From Rummeliibacillus suwonensis (GTDB taxonomy: Bacteria; Bacillota; Bacilli; Bacillales_A; Planococcaceae): a DNA stretch of 64,000 nucleotides. Every line of letters begins with the position of its first letter. Positions within the stretch are counted from its first letter, which is position 1. The stretch covers positions 1 through 64,000 of the forward strand of contig NZ_VCBL01000007.1 of the NCBI RefSeq assembly GCF_007896435.1. Reading direction: 5' to 3'. Of the stretch, positions 8,635-21,634 are shown piece by piece. The translations under genes were made by a program, and so were the position numbers. The notes under the pieces were generated by a model, which made no database searches, was not told the DNA's origin, and saw only the letters and a list, made by a program, of their open reading frames with translations.

Positions 8635-9445
8635 AGTAGTAGGTGTTCGCTTTAAAAAAGCGGGTAAAATATATTATTTTGATCCTGGAGAGTATTCTTT
8701 GGAAAAAGGTCAATATGTGATTGTAGAAACAGCCAGGGGTATTGAGTATGGAAAAGTCGTCGTTTCTATGAAACAAGTCGGAGAAAATGACGTTGTTTTG
8801 CCACTTAAACAGGTGGTACGTCCAGCAAATGAACGTGATCGTATACAAGTTGATGAAAATTCACTAGAGTCTAAGCGTGCTTTTGATCTGGCAACAGGTA
8901 AAATAGTGGAACATGGTCTAGAAATGAAATTAGTAGACGTTGAATATACATTTGATCGCAATAAGATTATCTTTTATTTCACAGCTGAAGGAAGAGTAGA
9001 TTTTCGTGAACTGGTCAAAGATCTTGCAGCCATTTTCCGAACGCGTATTGAACTTAGACAAATTGGCGTTCGTGATGAGGCTAAAATGTTAGGCGGTATT
9101 GGACCGTGTGGACGGATGTTATGCTGTTCTACATTTTTGGGGGATTTTGAGCCAGTATCTATAAAAATGGCAAAAGATCAAAACTTATCGCTCAATCCTT
9201 CAAAAATCTCAGGATTGTGTGGGCGGTTAATGTGCTGTTTAAAATATGAAAATGATGAATATGAAGAGGTACGAGGACAAATGCCTGATGTAGGTGAAAA
9301 TGTGACAACACCAGATGGTAAGGGAAAAGTAATCGGACTGAACATATTAGAACGCGTGCTCCAAGTTGAATTATCTGAGGAACAACGAATCTTAGAATAT
9401 ACATTGGACGAATTGTTACAGTATGAAAATAGTTCCGTTCAATAG
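8627..9445 (+). CDS. ricT: RicT (YaaT), PSP1-domain Fe-S protein of the RicAFT complex
   Basis: A 272-residue PSP1-domain protein that begins with TTG inside the end of holB, after AGGAGGG. The paired cysteine motifs CGRMLCC and CGRLMCC match the residues that coordinate Fe-S clusters in RicT. With RicA and RicF it promotes RNase Y-dependent mRNA maturation and stimulates sporulation and competence. The position between holB and yabA is conserved across Bacillales. Confidence 0.93.
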   Translation: MYKVVGVRFKKAGKIYYFDPGEYSLEKGQYVIVETARGIEYGKVVVSMKQVGENDVVLPLKQVVRPANERDRIQVDENSLESKRAFDLATGKIVEHGLEMKLVDVEYTFDRNKIIFYFTAEGRVDFRELVKDLAAIFRTRIELRQIGVRDEAKMLGGIGPCGRMLCCSTFLGDFEPVSIKMAKDQNLSLNPSKISGLCGRLMCCLKYENDEYEEVRGQMPDVGENVTTPDGKGKVIGLNILERVLQVELSEEQRILEYTLDELLQYENSSVQ

Positions 9446-9467
9446 TGGGAATAACGAGGTGGCTTGA

Positions 9468-9827
9468 GTGAAGGACCGTAATTTTTTAAATAGTGTTATG
9501 GAGTTCGAACAACAGCTTGAATCGATGCAAACACAATTTGAGGCATTGAAGAAATTTGTTGCACTCATGATGGAAGAGCATCAAACATTACAGATGGAGA
9601 ATAACCATCTTCGGACACGTTTAGAGGAAGTTCTTTCTGCGAAACAAGAGGGATCTGTTGAGTCAAATGATGAGGGAGAAAAGCAACAAATAATTGATGT
9701 AGGAGAGGGATATGATAATCTTGCTCGACTATATCATGAAGGATATCATGTCTGTCATGTACATTTTGGTAGTTCGAGAAAGGGCGAGGATTGTTTGTTC
9801 TGCCTATCGTTCTTAAATAAACAATAA
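9468..9827 (+). CDS. yabA: replication initiation control protein YabA
   Basis: A 119-residue protein with an N-terminal coiled coil (roughly residues 5-60, rich in E, Q and L) and a C-terminal zinc module CHVH...CLFC. YabA tetramers bind DnaA and DnaN and restrain initiation. The GTG start is preceded by GAGGTGG. The acidic linker between the two parts is variable in this family. Confidence 0.93.
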   Translation: MKDRNFLNSVMEFEQQLESMQTQFEALKKFVALMMEEHQTLQMENNHLRTRLEEVLSAKQEGSVESNDEGEKQQIIDVGEGYDNLARLYHEGYHVCHVHFGSSRKGEDCLFCLSFLNKQ

Positions 9828-9895
9828 TTGATAAAGAAGACTGATTTCTCGTAAAAAGTAGATGTCAGTCTTTTATTATGTTGGAGGGCAAATGA

Positions 9896-10645
9896 ATGGA
9901 ACCATGGTTGAAAGAAGATGAAAGATTGGATTATTTGTTGGCAGAAGATTTGCGTATTATCCAAAGTCCATCTGTTTTTTCATTTTCGTTGGATGCCGTT
10001 TTATTATCCAAATTTGTTAGTATACCCTATCAAAAAGGGAATATCGTAGATCTATGTGCTGGAAATGGTGCGATTCCATTATTTTTAAGTGCAAGAACAA
10101 GAGGGCATATAACGGCTGTAGAATTACAAGATCGACTTGTTGATATGGCGAGTAGAAGTGTACAATACAATCAATTACAGGAGCAAATTACAGTTATGCA
10201 AGGCGATGTTCGGACGATTGCTCCATTATTAGGTATTGAAAATTATGATGTGGTAACGTGTAATCCACCTTATTTTCCTGCCTATAAGGCAAGTGAAAAA
10301 AATGTAAAAAAGCATGTCGCCATTGCGAGGCATGAAATTTATTTGAAATTAGATGAGATGGTTTATTCTGCGAGTAAACTACTAAAACAAGGTGGTAAAG
10401 CAGCATTTGTCCATCGCCCGGGACGATTGCTAGATATTGTAATAGCTATGCGAGCAAATCGTCTAGAACCAAAACGAATTCGCTTTGTCTATCCAAAAGA
10501 GGGGAAAGAAGCGAACATGTTATTAGTAGAAGGGATAAAAGATGGTAAGCCTGATTTAAAGATTTTACCGCCTTTATATATCTATGAAGCAGATGGGGAA
10601 TATACAACCGAAGTGAGTGAAATGCTATATGGCAGCAAGCAATAA
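9896..10645 (+). CDS. yabB: tRNA1(Val) (adenine37-N6)-methyltransferase-like protein YabB
   Basis: A 249-residue class I SAM-dependent methyltransferase with the SAM-binding [14 protein letters not shown] motif and the catalytic NPPYF motif of adenine-N6 methyltransferases. It corresponds to B. subtilis YabB / E. coli TrmN6. It is preceded by TTGGAGGGC and overlaps yazA. Confidence 0.88.
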   Translation: MEPWLKEDERLDYLLAEDLRIIQSPSVFSFSLDAVLLSKFVSIPYQKGNIVDLCAGNGAIPLFLSARTRGHITAVELQDRLVDMASRSVQYNQLQEQITVMQGDVRTIAPLLGIENYDVVTCNPPYFPAYKASEKNVKKHVAIARHEIYLKLDEMVYSASKLLKQGGKAAFVHRPGRLLDIVIAMRANRLEPKRIRFVYPKEGKEANMLLVEGIKDGKPDLKILPPLYIYEADGEYTTEVSEMLYGSKQ

Positions 10646-10898
10646 TCATGTGATGTATGTATTAGAATGTTCGGATGGTACTTACTATACAGGGTATACA
10701 AACGATTTAGAAAAAAGGATTGCGACACATAATGCTGGTAAGGGTGCGAAATATACAAAAGCACGTAGACCTGTACACTGTGTTTATTTTGAAACATTTG
10801 AAAATAAGCATGATGCAATGAGTGCAGAATATGGTTTCAAACAATTAACGAGACAACAAAAGCTGCATTATATGGCAACAAGGAGTGAAACAGAATGA
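10629..10898 (+). CDS. yazA: GIY-YIG nuclease superfamily protein YazA
   Basis: An 89-residue GIY-YIG domain protein of the UPF0213 family. Visible motifs are [32 protein letters not shown] and the catalytic-type glutamate in AEYGFKQL. The start at 10629 gives an N-terminus like B. subtilis YazA; an ATG four codons earlier (10617) is an alternative, and neither has a strong ribosome-binding site. Overlaps with yabB and rsmI indicate translational coupling. The cellular role is unknown. Confidence 0.85.
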   Translation: MAASNNHVMYVLECSDGTYYTGYTNDLEKRIATHNAGKGAKYTKARRPVHCVYFETFENKHDAMSAEYGFKQLTRQQKLHYMATRSETE

Positions 10899-11770
10899 AA
10901 TCACAAAAAAGCTCGATGCATGAGAAGGGGAGCTGTTTATATTTAGTAGCAACTCCTATTGGCAATTTGGAAGATATGACGATGCGGGCAATACGAATAT
11001 TAAAAGAAGCAGATATTATTGCAGCAGAAGATACTAGAAATACAAAGAAGCTTTGCAATTATTTTGACATAGAAACGCCATTAGTAAGTTATCACGATCA
11101 TAACCAAGCACAAGGTGGAGAAAAATTACTTCAATTTTTAAGAGAAGGGAAAACAGTCGCACTTGTAAGCGATGCTGGTTTACCTTGTATTTCAGATCCA
11201 GGAGCAGATATTGCCGCAAAAGCTATTGAGGAAGATTTTGCAGTAGTTCCGATACCTGGTGCTAATGCAGCGATCACTGCGCTTATTGCTTCAGGTCTAT
11301 CACCACAGCCTTTCTTTTTTTACGGCTTTTTAAGTCGCCATAAAAAAGATCGTAAAGACTCACTGGAATCATTGAAAAAGCGCCATGAAACAATTCTATT
11401 TTATGAAGCACCACATCGTTTAAAAGAAACTTTAAAGGATATACAGGGGGTATTTGGCAATCGTCATATTGTCATGGCTCGTGAATTAACAAAGAAATTT
11501 GAGGAATTTTTACGTGGAACTGTAGATGAAGCGATCGAATGGGCAAATGATCATGAAATTCGTGGAGAGTTCTGCCTAGTAGTTGAAGGTAATCTAGGTG
11601 GAGAAGAAGAGGAAGAAGAAAATTGGTGGGGAAAACTATCCATTATAGAGCATGTCGACCAACTTATTTCTGAACAAAAACTTTCTTCAAAAGAAGCTAT
11701 AAAAGAGGTTGCTAAGGCCCGCGGATTAGCAAAGAGAGAAGTTTACCAACAATATCATATTGAATCATGA
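10895..11770 (+). CDS. rsmI: 16S rRNA (cytidine1402-2'-O)-methyltransferase
   Basis: A 291-residue tetrapyrrole-methylase-fold enzyme. The N-terminal [41 protein letters not shown] and VPIPGANA motifs are diagnostic for RsmI, which 2'-O-methylates C1402 in the ribosomal P site. The ATG overlaps the yazA stop by four bases (ATGA). It is followed by a terminator facing convergent abrB. Confidence 0.94.
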   Translation: MKSQKSSMHEKGSCLYLVATPIGNLEDMTMRAIRILKEADIIAAEDTRNTKKLCNYFDIETPLVSYHDHNQAQGGEKLLQFLREGKTVALVSDAGLPCISDPGADIAAKAIEEDFAVVPIPGANAAITALIASGLSPQPFFFYGFLSRHKKDRKDSLESLKKRHETILFYEAPHRLKETLKDIQGVFGNRHIVMARELTKKFEEFLRGTVDEAIEWANDHEIRGEFCLVVEGNLGGEEEEEENWWGKLSIIEHVDQLISEQKLSSKEAIKEVAKARGLAKREVYQQYHIES

Positions 11771-11921
11771 GCCAAAAATCATTCGATTCATATTTATAGT
11801 GCTAGATAACCTAAAAATATCTATCTTGCTGAATCCTTGATCGAGGAATTGACGTAATTTGAGGCTAGCCTTAAAAAACTGGTTTGAATAGAGAAGCGTA
11901 AAGATTATTTTAAAAAAATAA

Positions 11922-11962
11922 AAGCCCATCCGAAACGGCGAATATTTCGGATGGGTTTTTTC
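11922..11962. terminator. bidirectional terminator between rsmI and abrB
   Basis: An 11-bp perfect stem (11925-11935 with 11945-11955) is followed by six T on the plus strand and preceded by an A-rich run that gives a T-rich tail on the minus strand, fitting convergent rsmI and abrB. Confidence 0.85.
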
Positions 11963-12059
11963 ATTTATGAAAATCACATTTGAAAGCAAGGTAAGGTAAT
12001 AAAGTAAAAATAGCTTTTTATTTTATATCTTGTTGCTTGAAATTGCTAAATTCAATAAA

Positions 12060-12341
12060 TTATTTATTATTTAATTTAGCTTGGATTTCTTTCATAAGGA
12101 TTTGTGCACCTTCAGGGCTAAGAATTAGATTACCTCCAGCTAAACGGAAGTTATCATCAGATACTTCACCAGTTACAGCACATGTCATATTAGGCATGTA
12201 TTTTTTTAAGATGATTTTGTCATCATCCACATAAATTTCCAATGCGTCTTTTTCGGCGATGCCTAAAGTACGGCGAAGTTCGATTGGAATAACCACGCGA
12301 CCAAGTTCATCAACTTTACGTACAATACCAGTAGATTTCAT
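12060..12341 (-). CDS. abrB: transition-state regulator AbrB
   Basis: A 93-residue DNA-binding protein that starts MKSTGIVRKVDELGRVVIPIELRR, the swapped-hairpin AbrB domain, and ends with the AbrB multimerisation region (GAQILMKEIQ). It represses post-exponential genes during growth. AGAGGAGGAA lies just before the ATG at 12341; a longer upstream frame lacks family similarity. The position beside metG and the inverted orientation match B. subtilis. Confidence 0.95.
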   Translation of the reverse strand: MKSTGIVRKVDELGRVVIPIELRRTLGIAEKDALEIYVDDDKIILKKYMPNMTCAVTGEVSDDNFRLAGGNLILSPEGAQILMKEIQAKLNNK

Positions 12342-12407
12342 AACAAGAGTTCCTCCTCTATTCATATTATTCGTCAAATTTCGACATAAACTCTGTTTCC
12401 GATGTAT

Positions 12408-12436
12408 ATCATACCAACTAATGCCATAAACGTCAA
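12408..12436 (-). promoter_or_regulatory. abrB promoter
   Basis: On the minus strand TTGACG, a 17-bp spacer and TATGAT lie about 65 bases before the abrB start codon. Confidence 0.65.
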
Positions 12437-12622
12437 TTATTTTTTCTCGCATTAGTAACTTTTTTTCAAAAAATTTCCGTTCTTTAAGGATATTAATCAT
12501 ACGGGGTTGTTTTATTTTACACAATATTTGTGCTTTTATACTGTTTTTTGCTTAAAATTCAAAATAATTTTCAAAAAAATCATTCGACAAAATTAGACAA
12601 AAATAAGTTGAGTAAACTTTAA

Positions 12623-12651
12623 TTGAAAGGTTTTTCGTACTCAGATAAAAT
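12623..12651 (+). promoter_or_regulatory. metG promoter
   Basis: TTGAAA (12623-12628), a 17-bp spacer and TAAAAT (12646-12651), 36 bases before the GTG start of metG. Confidence 0.6.
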
Positions 12652-12653
12652 AG

Positions 12654-14636
<1,983 letters not shown>

Positions 14637-14667
14637 TCAAGTTAAATCTAAATGGATTAGATATGGG

Positions 14668-14697
14668 AACCTGCTGGAAAGTAACAGCAGGTTTTTG
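14668..14697 (+). terminator. metG terminator
   Basis: ACCTGCTG pairs with CAGCAGGT (14669-14676 with 14685-14692), followed by TTTTT. Confidence 0.85.
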
Positions 14698-15022
14698 TAT
14701 CTAATAGCCGATGTTGATTAGAAAGAAATTAGGCAATATATTTGGCATTATTCTTAAAGAAACATGTATTTTGGGCTCCATTTGTGTAGATTTTCGCTGA
14801 GACTTGCTTGAGCCCTCGAAAATGCATACGTATTTCCTTTGTAGTAAATTGATGAATATCAATAGTATTTTTAAATAAAATCTAAAAAAAACACCATAGT
14901 GTTTTATAGATTAGGCAGTAAGTATAATCCAAAGTGTAATGTTTGTAATAAAACTGTAATTTGGATGAGAACTGTGAAATGGTTTATTTAGATACAATGT
15001 TAATCATGTGAGGAGAATGAAT
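14698..15022. other. intergenic stretch between metG and tatD
   Basis: I see no gene. One inverted repeat (GGGCTC 14773-14778 with GAGCCC 14810-14815, flanked by TTTT and AAAA) is present, without a T tail typical of a terminator. A TACAAT hexamer about 25 bases before tatD could be its -10. Confidence 0.4.
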
Positions 15023-15787
15023 ATGTTTATAGATACGCATGTCCATTTAAATGCTGAACAATACGATAATGACTTACAAGATGTAATCGATCGTGCTCTA
15101 GCAGCCGATGTCAAAAAAATGATCGTAGTGGGTTTTGATCGTCCAACAATCACTCGCGCAATGGAATTGATTGATCAATATGATTTCCTATATGCGGCGA
15201 TAGGATGGCATCCGGTTGATGCGATAGATTGCAAAGAAGAAGATTTGCGATGGATCGAAAAATTAGCAGCACATCCAAAAGTTGTGGCAATTGGTGAAAC
15301 AGGATTAGATTATCACTGGGACAAGTCACCAAAAGACATTCAACAAGAGCTGCTACGAAAACAAATCCATTTAGCAAAACGTGTCAAATTACCAATTGTG
15401 ATTCATAATCGTGAGGCAACAGCAGACTGTGTGCGTATTTTACAGGAAGAACACGCCGAAGAAGTTGGCGGTGTCATGCACTGTTTTAGTGGTAGCGTTG
15501 AAACAGCACAAGTATGTATCAAGATGAATTTTATGATTAGTCTAGGTGGTCCTGTTACATTTAAAAACGCAAAAAAACCAAAGGCAGTAGCAATGGCAAT
15601 CCCTTTACAATATTTGATGATTGAAACAGATGCTCCGTATCTTGCACCACATCCATATCGTGGTAAAAGAAATGAGCCCTCGTTTGTGCCATTAGTCGCG
15701 CAGGAAATCGCACGATTGAAGGGTTTAACGATGGAAGAAGTAGCGCAAAAAACGACTGAAAATGCGCATCGTTTTTTCAAAGTGTAA
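15023..15787 (+). CDS. tatD: TatD family metal-dependent deoxyribonuclease
   Basis: A 254-residue TIM-barrel hydrolase. The metal ligands appear in FIDTHVHLN, GETGLDYHW, VIHNREA, HCFSG and ETDAPYLAPHPYRG. Family members are 3'-exonucleases. The ATG at 15023 was chosen because GAGGAG lies 7 bases upstream; earlier in-frame ATG and GTG codons overlap that site. B. subtilis also has yabD at this place, between metS and yabE. Confidence 0.93.
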   Translation: MFIDTHVHLNAEQYDNDLQDVIDRALAADVKKMIVVGFDRPTITRAMELIDQYDFLYAAIGWHPVDAIDCKEEDLRWIEKLAAHPKVVAIGETGLDYHWDKSPKDIQQELLRKQIHLAKRVKLPIVIHNREATADCVRILQEEHAEEVGGVMHCFSGSVETAQVCIKMNFMISLGGPVTFKNAKKPKAVAMAIPLQYLMIETDAPYLAPHPYRGKRNEPSFVPLVAQEIARLKGLTMEEVAQKTTENAHRFFKV

Positions 15788-15792
15788 GCTTA

Positions 15793-15852
15793 AAAAGAGT
15801 TAAATAAACAAATATCTCCCACATTCAAAATAGGATCTTCAACTCTTTTTCA
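15793..15852 (+). terminator. possible tatD terminator
   Basis: AAAAAGAGTT (from 15793) pairs with AACTCTTTTT (to 15850) across a long loop of about 38 bases and ends in a T tract. The loop length makes this uncertain. Confidence 0.35.
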
Positions 15853-15932
15853 ATAATTTGTAAAATAGAATATCTGTTAACCATCAAAAAAGAGTCTATA
15901 TAATCCAGAGTGAATGATAAGGAGACATTTAT

Positions 15933-16925
15933 ATGATAAATAATTCCATAAGAAAACTATTTTTAAAAGCATTAAAAAAACATCGAATAACAAGTAGTAT
16001 AGCTATATTTTTATTAAGTATTACGGCTATGGTAAGCATAATATTTGCTGGCTTCATAGAGTTTGGACAAGTAGATGGTCAACAATCAGAAAAATGGATG
16101 GCAGCAAATACAATGAGTGATGGACATGCCAGCAACATAGGGAAATGGATTTCACTGAATAGCAATCATTTGTATGAGCAGAAAAATGATAAAATTTATA
16201 AGCAACCATCAGGAGAAACTTCGACTACGGTCGCTGACTTTTTAAAGCAACCTTCAGTTGAGTCAGGAGAAAATAGCGCAATTCTAAAAAATGAAGATAC
16301 GCAAAATGCAAATGACACTACTGTATCTAACGTTCGAGTAGAAAAGGCCATCGATGTAGTGGAAGACTCCCATTATTCTGCCAATAAAAATTCTAACAAA
16401 AAAATTACGCTCGTAAGTAATCCAAAGAAATATCATACAACTGGAAATTTAAATATGCGTAAGGGTCCAAGTAAGAAATATAGAATCATCAAGGTTATAC
16501 CTAAAGGTAAAAACGTTACGTATAAGGGCAAAAAAGGTAGTTGGTATAAAGTAACATATGGTGGAAAAACGGGCTATGTATCAAAATCCTATTTGCGATC
16601 AGGCTCTATCAAAAAAGTGTCCAACTCACTTGACGGCAAATCTATGTACGTTACATCAACTGCATATACTGCATATTGTAATGGATGCTCTGGCAAAACA
16701 GCCATTGGTATTAATCTACGAAAGGATCCATATAAAAAAGTTATCGCGGTAGATCCAAGAGTCATCCCGTTGCGTAAAATGGTTTATGTAAGTGGTTATG
16801 GTTTAGCAATAGCTGGTGACACAGGTGGTGCTATTAAGGGACATAGAATCGATGTATTCATGCCAACAAAACGACAAGCATACAGTTGGGGACGTCGAAC
16901 AGTTAAAATTACCCTTCAAGATTAA
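15933..16925 (+). CDS. cell-wall 3D-domain protein with SH3b module (YabE locus)
   Basis: A 330-residue exported or membrane-anchored protein. A transmembrane/signal segment lies near residues 21-45, then a low-complexity linker, a bacterial SH3 domain at about 168-228 (GNLNMRKGPSKKYRIIKVIP...GWYKV-like core...GYVSKSYL), and a C-terminal 3D domain whose three aspartates occur in AVDPRVIPL, AGDTGGAI and HRIDVFMP. 3D domains are lytic transglycosylase-like, so a peptidoglycan-remodelling role is likely. It occupies the place of B. subtilis yabE, but the DUF348/G5 part of YabE is missing and replaced by the SH3b. An AAGGAG ribosome-binding site and a TATAAT at 15899-15904 precede it. Confidence 0.8.
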   Translation: MINNSIRKLFLKALKKHRITSSIAIFLLSITAMVSIIFAGFIEFGQVDGQQSEKWMAANTMSDGHASNIGKWISLNSNHLYEQKNDKIYKQPSGETSTTVADFLKQPSVESGENSAILKNEDTQNANDTTVSNVRVEKAIDVVEDSHYSANKNSNKKITLVSNPKKYHTTGNLNMRKGPSKKYRIIKVIPKGKNVTYKGKKGSWYKVTYGGKTGYVSKSYLRSGSIKKVSNSLDGKSMYVTSTAYTAYCNGCSGKTAIGINLRKDPYKKVIAVDPRVIPLRKMVYVSGYGLAIAGDTGGAIKGHRIDVFMPTKRQAYSWGRRTVKITLQD

Positions 16926-16961
16926 AATGATCAGGCTGGGACATAATTAGCTTCAAATAGT

Positions 16962-17008
16962 GGTAAAGGAGAATTTGAGTGAATTCAAATTCTCCTTTAC
17001 CTATTTTT
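16962..17008 (+). terminator. terminator of the 3D-domain gene
   Basis: A perfect 17-bp stem (16962-16978 with 16985-17001) and six-base loop, followed by TATTTTT. Just upstream is the string GGCTGGGACATAA. Confidence 0.9.
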
Positions 17009-17136
17009 GGCTACTTACAAGCGGAAGCAACCGGACTGAGCAAAGCAAGGGAGAAGGCTGGAGCGTGCCAGTGGAAAGCCTCTGCCATAGCGGAGAACAA
17101 CGGCTACAAAGGCTCAAGTATCTTGATTAACGTTTC

Positions 17137-17352
17137 TCCCGCGTTAACGGGCAGTAAGATTCCCACCTCAAGGTTTAGAGAGAAGTGAGAAAGATAGGTG
17201 GGGGATCAACTGCCGCATGTGCCCGATTGGTTCGGGCCAACAAGATGGTTGGTCCCTCAGGTGTTGCCACAGGACGTGGCGCTTTTAACCTGAGTTCTTC
17301 TATTTCAGGGGGGGATGAAGAAAACCCCCACTGATGGAAGCTTTACTTTATA
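17137..17352 (+). repeat. structured intergenic repeat, long copy A
   Basis: About 216 bases nearly identical to the copy at 47001-47217 and partly to 22011-22162. It starts CCCGCGTTAACGGGCAGTAA and ends CTGATGGAAGCTTTACTTTAT. Internal hairpins include CCCGA/TCGGG, a long CTCAGGT...ACCTGAG helix enclosing GCCAC/GTGGC, and a 3' GGGGG/CCCCC hairpin with loop ATGAAGAAAA. No open reading frame is shared between copies. It lies between the yabE-locus gene and rnmV. Confidence 0.85.
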
Positions 17353-17481
17353 AAAATTTGTTTAAAAACGAATAACCTCAGAGTGATGCTATGTTTAATT
17401 TCTCCTGCGTTACTGTACAATAAGTGTAAAATCGAAGTAAAATGGTCAAAGGAACTTTTTAGAAAAGAGGATTTGATATCC

Positions 17482-18925
<1,444 letters not shown>

Positions 18926-18976
18926 ACCATATATTAGTATAATAAATAGAAAAAATAAGATTTATACAAAAAGTAA

Positions 18977-19005
18977 TTGACATAGCTTATATGGATTGTT
19001 AAAAT
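18977..19005 (+). promoter_or_regulatory. veg upstream promoter
   Basis: TTGACA (18977-18982), a 17-bp spacer and TAAAAT (19000-19005). It is the first of two tandem promoters, as known for B. subtilis veg. Confidence 0.7.
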
Positions 19006-19016
19006 ATAAATTTATA

Positions 19017-19045
19017 TTGACAAGAACGGCTGTATTATGTATACT
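19017..19045 (+). promoter_or_regulatory. veg downstream promoter
   Basis: TTGACA (19017-19022), a 17-bp spacer and TATACT (19040-19045), 24 bases before the veg start codon; near-consensus and expected to be strong. Confidence 0.8.
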
Positions 19046-19068
19046 AGATATTAGTGAGGTGTAAGCGA

Positions 19069-19332
19069 ATGCCAAAAACTTTAGCTGACATTAAAAAGTC
19101 GTTAGATTGTCATTTGGGTAAACGTTTGCAATTAAAGGCAAACGGTGGTCGCAAGAAAACGATTGAGCGCGCTGGAATATTACGTGAAACATATCGCGCA
19201 GTATTTGTAGTTGATCTTGATCAAGACGAAAACGCTTTTGAGCGTGTGTCTTACAGCTACACAGATATTTTAACAGAAGCAGTAGAGATTACATTTGATG
19301 ACGAGGCAACTCAAATTGCTGCCATCAAATAA
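19069..19332 (+). CDS. veg: Veg protein
   Basis: An 87-residue basic SH3-like (DUF1021) protein. [37 protein letters not shown] closely matches Veg, which in B. subtilis stimulates biofilm formation by opposing SinR. The ATG at 19069 follows GAGGTG. A near-consensus tandem promoter array stands in front, as in B. subtilis. Confidence 0.94.
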   Translation: MPKTLADIKKSLDCHLGKRLQLKANGGRKKTIERAGILRETYRAVFVVDLDQDENAFERVSYSYTDILTEAVEITFDDEATQIAAIK

Positions 19333-19408
19333 GTAAGTGTCATATTATAATTGAATTTTTTGTTCGAACGCTTGTAAAGCATTCTAGGTATTTCAAGAGA
19401 ATGTTTTA

Positions 19409-19438
19409 TGAGTGTTTTTTATTTTTGAGGACATACTA
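19409..19438 (+). promoter_or_regulatory. sigma-G promoter of sspF
   Basis: TGAGTG (19409-19414), a 17-bp spacer and CATACTA (19432-19438), which is the exact sigma-G -10 consensus. This fits forespore expression of a small acid-soluble protein. Confidence 0.65.
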
Positions 19439-19469
19439 TTATTGTCAGTCGTTAAAGGAGGAATTTCGT

Positions 19470-19652
19470 TTGGCGAGAAAGTCAATCATGTCTGACCGTT
19501 TAAAAGTTGAGATTGCAAAAGAGTTAGGTTTTTATGATACTGTTGAACGTGAAGGATGGGGCGGGATCAAAGCACGAGATGCCGGAAATATGGTGAAGAA
19601 AGCAATTGAAATGGCAGAACGCCAGCAAACAGCGGGCAATAGCCAAAAATAG
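19470..19652 (+). CDS. sspF: small acid-soluble spore protein SspF
   Basis: A 60-residue minor alpha/beta-type SASP that coats forespore DNA. The core [32 protein letters not shown] matches the SspF signature. Translation most likely starts at TTG 19470, 7 bases after AAAGGAGG, giving [12 protein letters not shown], which aligns with the B. subtilis protein. Confidence 0.92.
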   Translation: MARKSIMSDRLKVEIAKELGFYDTVEREGWGGIKARDAGNMVKKAIEMAERQQTAGNSQK

Positions 19653-19694
19653 GGCAATCTAAACCAAGCAACTATTATGAAACGTACTGACAAG

Positions 19695-19733
19695 AAGCAG
19701 TTCCCTTTCCGTTTTAAAGGTGAACTGCTTTTG
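19695..19733 (+). terminator. sspF terminator
   Basis: AAGCAGTTC (19695-19703) pairs with GAACTGCTT (19722-19730), enclosing an inner CCTTT/AAAGG pair and followed by TTG; the T tail is short. Confidence 0.7.
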
Positions 19734-19881
19734 ATGTGCGCAGCGTAATGGGTGGGTAAATTTTTAAAGATCGACATACGATTTTCCTCAATTTTCTTTT
19801 CCTATGGTAAAATATGATTTAGTGAAAAAAGAACGGAGACCTGCATCTTCTTTTTTATATTTTTCGGGAGGAGGCGGAGAT

Positions 19882-20748
19882 ATGCTTTATGTAAAAGCAC
19901 CTGCCAAGATTAATTTGACACTTGATGTACTTTATAAACGTCCGGATGGTTATCATGAAGTTGAAATGATTATGACGACAGTTGATCTAGCTGATCGTGT
20001 AGGTTTGAAAAAAAGACATGATGGACAAATCCAAATCCATTCGAGTAGTAATTTTGTTCCCGATGATGGGCGTAATCTAGCATATCAAGCAGCACAGTTA
20101 TTGCAAGATACATATGGTGTTCAAGATGGTGTATCGATTACAATTGATAAGCAAATTCCTGTAGCAGCAGGTTTAGCTGGAGGTAGTAGCGATGCTGCTG
20201 CTACATTAAAAGGGCTCAATACTTTATGGAATTTAAATTTATCTATCGATAAATTAGCAGAGTTAGGCGCTAAGATAGGTTCAGATGTTTCGTTTTGTGT
20301 TTATGGAGGAACGGCAATTGCTAGAGGACGTGGGGAGAAGATTGAACATATAGCTGCACCACCAGCGTGTTGGGTTGTTTTGGCAAAACCGGCAATTGGT
20401 GTTTCAACGGCAACAGCTTACGGTAATTTAAATCTCGATGAAGTTGAACATCCAAATACAAAGCAAATGAAAGAAGCTATTGAAGCCAAAGATTATGCGC
20501 AGGTATGTGCTACTGTTAGTAATGTGTTAGAGAGTGTTACACTAAAACTACATCCGGAAGTATCAATTATTAAAGAACAAATGACTAGATTTGGAGCAGA
20601 TGCCGTATTAATGAGCGGGAGCGGTCCAACAGTGTTTGGACTCGTGCAAAATAAGGCACGCGTTAGTCGGATTGTAAACGGTCTTAGAGGTTTTTGTGAT
20701 GAAGTATACGCGGTGCGCATGTTAGGAGAAACGGATATTCTTGCTTAA
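19882..20748 (+). CDS. ispE: 4-diphosphocytidyl-2-C-methyl-D-erythritol kinase
   Basis: A 288-residue GHMP kinase of the MEP isoprenoid pathway. N-terminal [14 protein letters not shown], the ATP-binding [17 protein letters not shown] and C-terminal [11 protein letters not shown] motifs are clear. The ATG at 19882 follows GGAGGCGGAG. It lies between sspF and purR as in B. subtilis. Confidence 0.95.
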   Translation: MLYVKAPAKINLTLDVLYKRPDGYHEVEMIMTTVDLADRVGLKKRHDGQIQIHSSSNFVPDDGRNLAYQAAQLLQDTYGVQDGVSITIDKQIPVAAGLAGGSSDAAATLKGLNTLWNLNLSIDKLAELGAKIGSDVSFCVYGGTAIARGRGEKIEHIAAPPACWVVLAKPAIGVSTATAYGNLNLDEVEHPNTKQMKEAIEAKDYAQVCATVSNVLESVTLKLHPEVSIIKEQMTRFGADAVLMSGSGPTVFGLVQNKARVSRIVNGLRGFCDEVYAVRMLGETDILA

Positions 20749-20805
20749 ATGCGTATGTTTGTGTTATTTTTTGTATAAAATATTCGTGTTCAGGAGAGGG
20801 TTTTT

Positions 20806-21633
20806 ATGAAATGGAAGCGTAGTGAACGTCTTGTTGATATGACGTATTATTTGATGGAGCATCCTCAGCAGTTAATTCCCCTTACATTTTTCGCAGAATT
20901 GTATCAATCTGCAAAATCCTCTATCAGTGAAGATTTGTCGATTGTTAAAGATACATTTGAAGAGAGAGGAATCGGACTCCTAATGACTGTCCCAGGGGCT
21001 GCAGGGGGAGTAAAGTATATACCTAAAGTACCGGATGCAGCTGTAAAAGATGTAATACAAGAGCTGATTAAAGAATTGAGTCATTCCGATCGTTTATTGC
21101 CAGGCGGTTATCTATTTATGACTGATTTATTGGGGAATCCACAATTGATCAATCGAGTAGGTAAAGTATTTGCCTCAGCCTTTTGTGATCAACAAATAGA
21201 TGTCATTATGACAGTAGCAACAAAAGGAATTTCAATTGCACATGCAATTGCTAGACATTTAAATGTCCCAGTTGTGGTTGTGCGTCGTGACAACAAGGTT
21301 ACGGAAGGTTCTACAGTAAGTATCAACTACGTATCTGGCTCATCACGTCGTATACAAACGATGGTCCTCTCCAAACGTAGTATGAAAAGTGGCCAGCGTG
21401 TTCTTATTACGGATGACTTTATGAAGGTCGGGGGCACAATGAACGGAATGAAAAACTTATTGGAAGAGTTCGACTGTACGCTAGCAGGGGTTGCTGTATT
21501 AGTAGAGGCTGAACATCCCGATGAGCGTTTAGTGGACGATTATTATTCATTGGTCAAATTAAAAGAAGTCAATGAAAAAGATCGTACCATTGCTTTATGT
21601 GAGGGAAACTATTTTGAGAAAGGTGGAAATTAG
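20806..21633 (+). CDS. purR: purine operon repressor PurR
   Basis: A 275-residue repressor with an N-terminal winged helix ([19 protein letters not shown]...) and a phosphoribosyltransferase-like domain whose PRPP-binding motif is [14 protein letters not shown]. ppGpp and PRPP compete at this site in B. subtilis. The start is preceded by AGGAGAGGG. ridA begins directly after the stop, so they share a transcript. Confidence 0.95.
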   Translation: MKWKRSERLVDMTYYLMEHPQQLIPLTFFAELYQSAKSSISEDLSIVKDTFEERGIGLLMTVPGAAGGVKYIPKVPDAAVKDVIQELIKELSHSDRLLPGGYLFMTDLLGNPQLINRVGKVFASAFCDQQIDVIMTVATKGISIAHAIARHLNVPVVVVRRDNKVTEGSTVSINYVSGSSRRIQTMVLSKRSMKSGQRVLITDDFMKVGGTMNGMKNLLEEFDCTLAGVAVLVEAEHPDERLVDDYYSLVKLKEVNEKDRTIALCEGNYFEKGGN

Positions 21634-21634
21634 T

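Noticed and set aside
17137-17352. The repeat as an insertion sequence
   Set aside because: No transposase reading frame, no matching terminal inverted repeats of IS type and no evident target duplication; at best it is a non-autonomous element.
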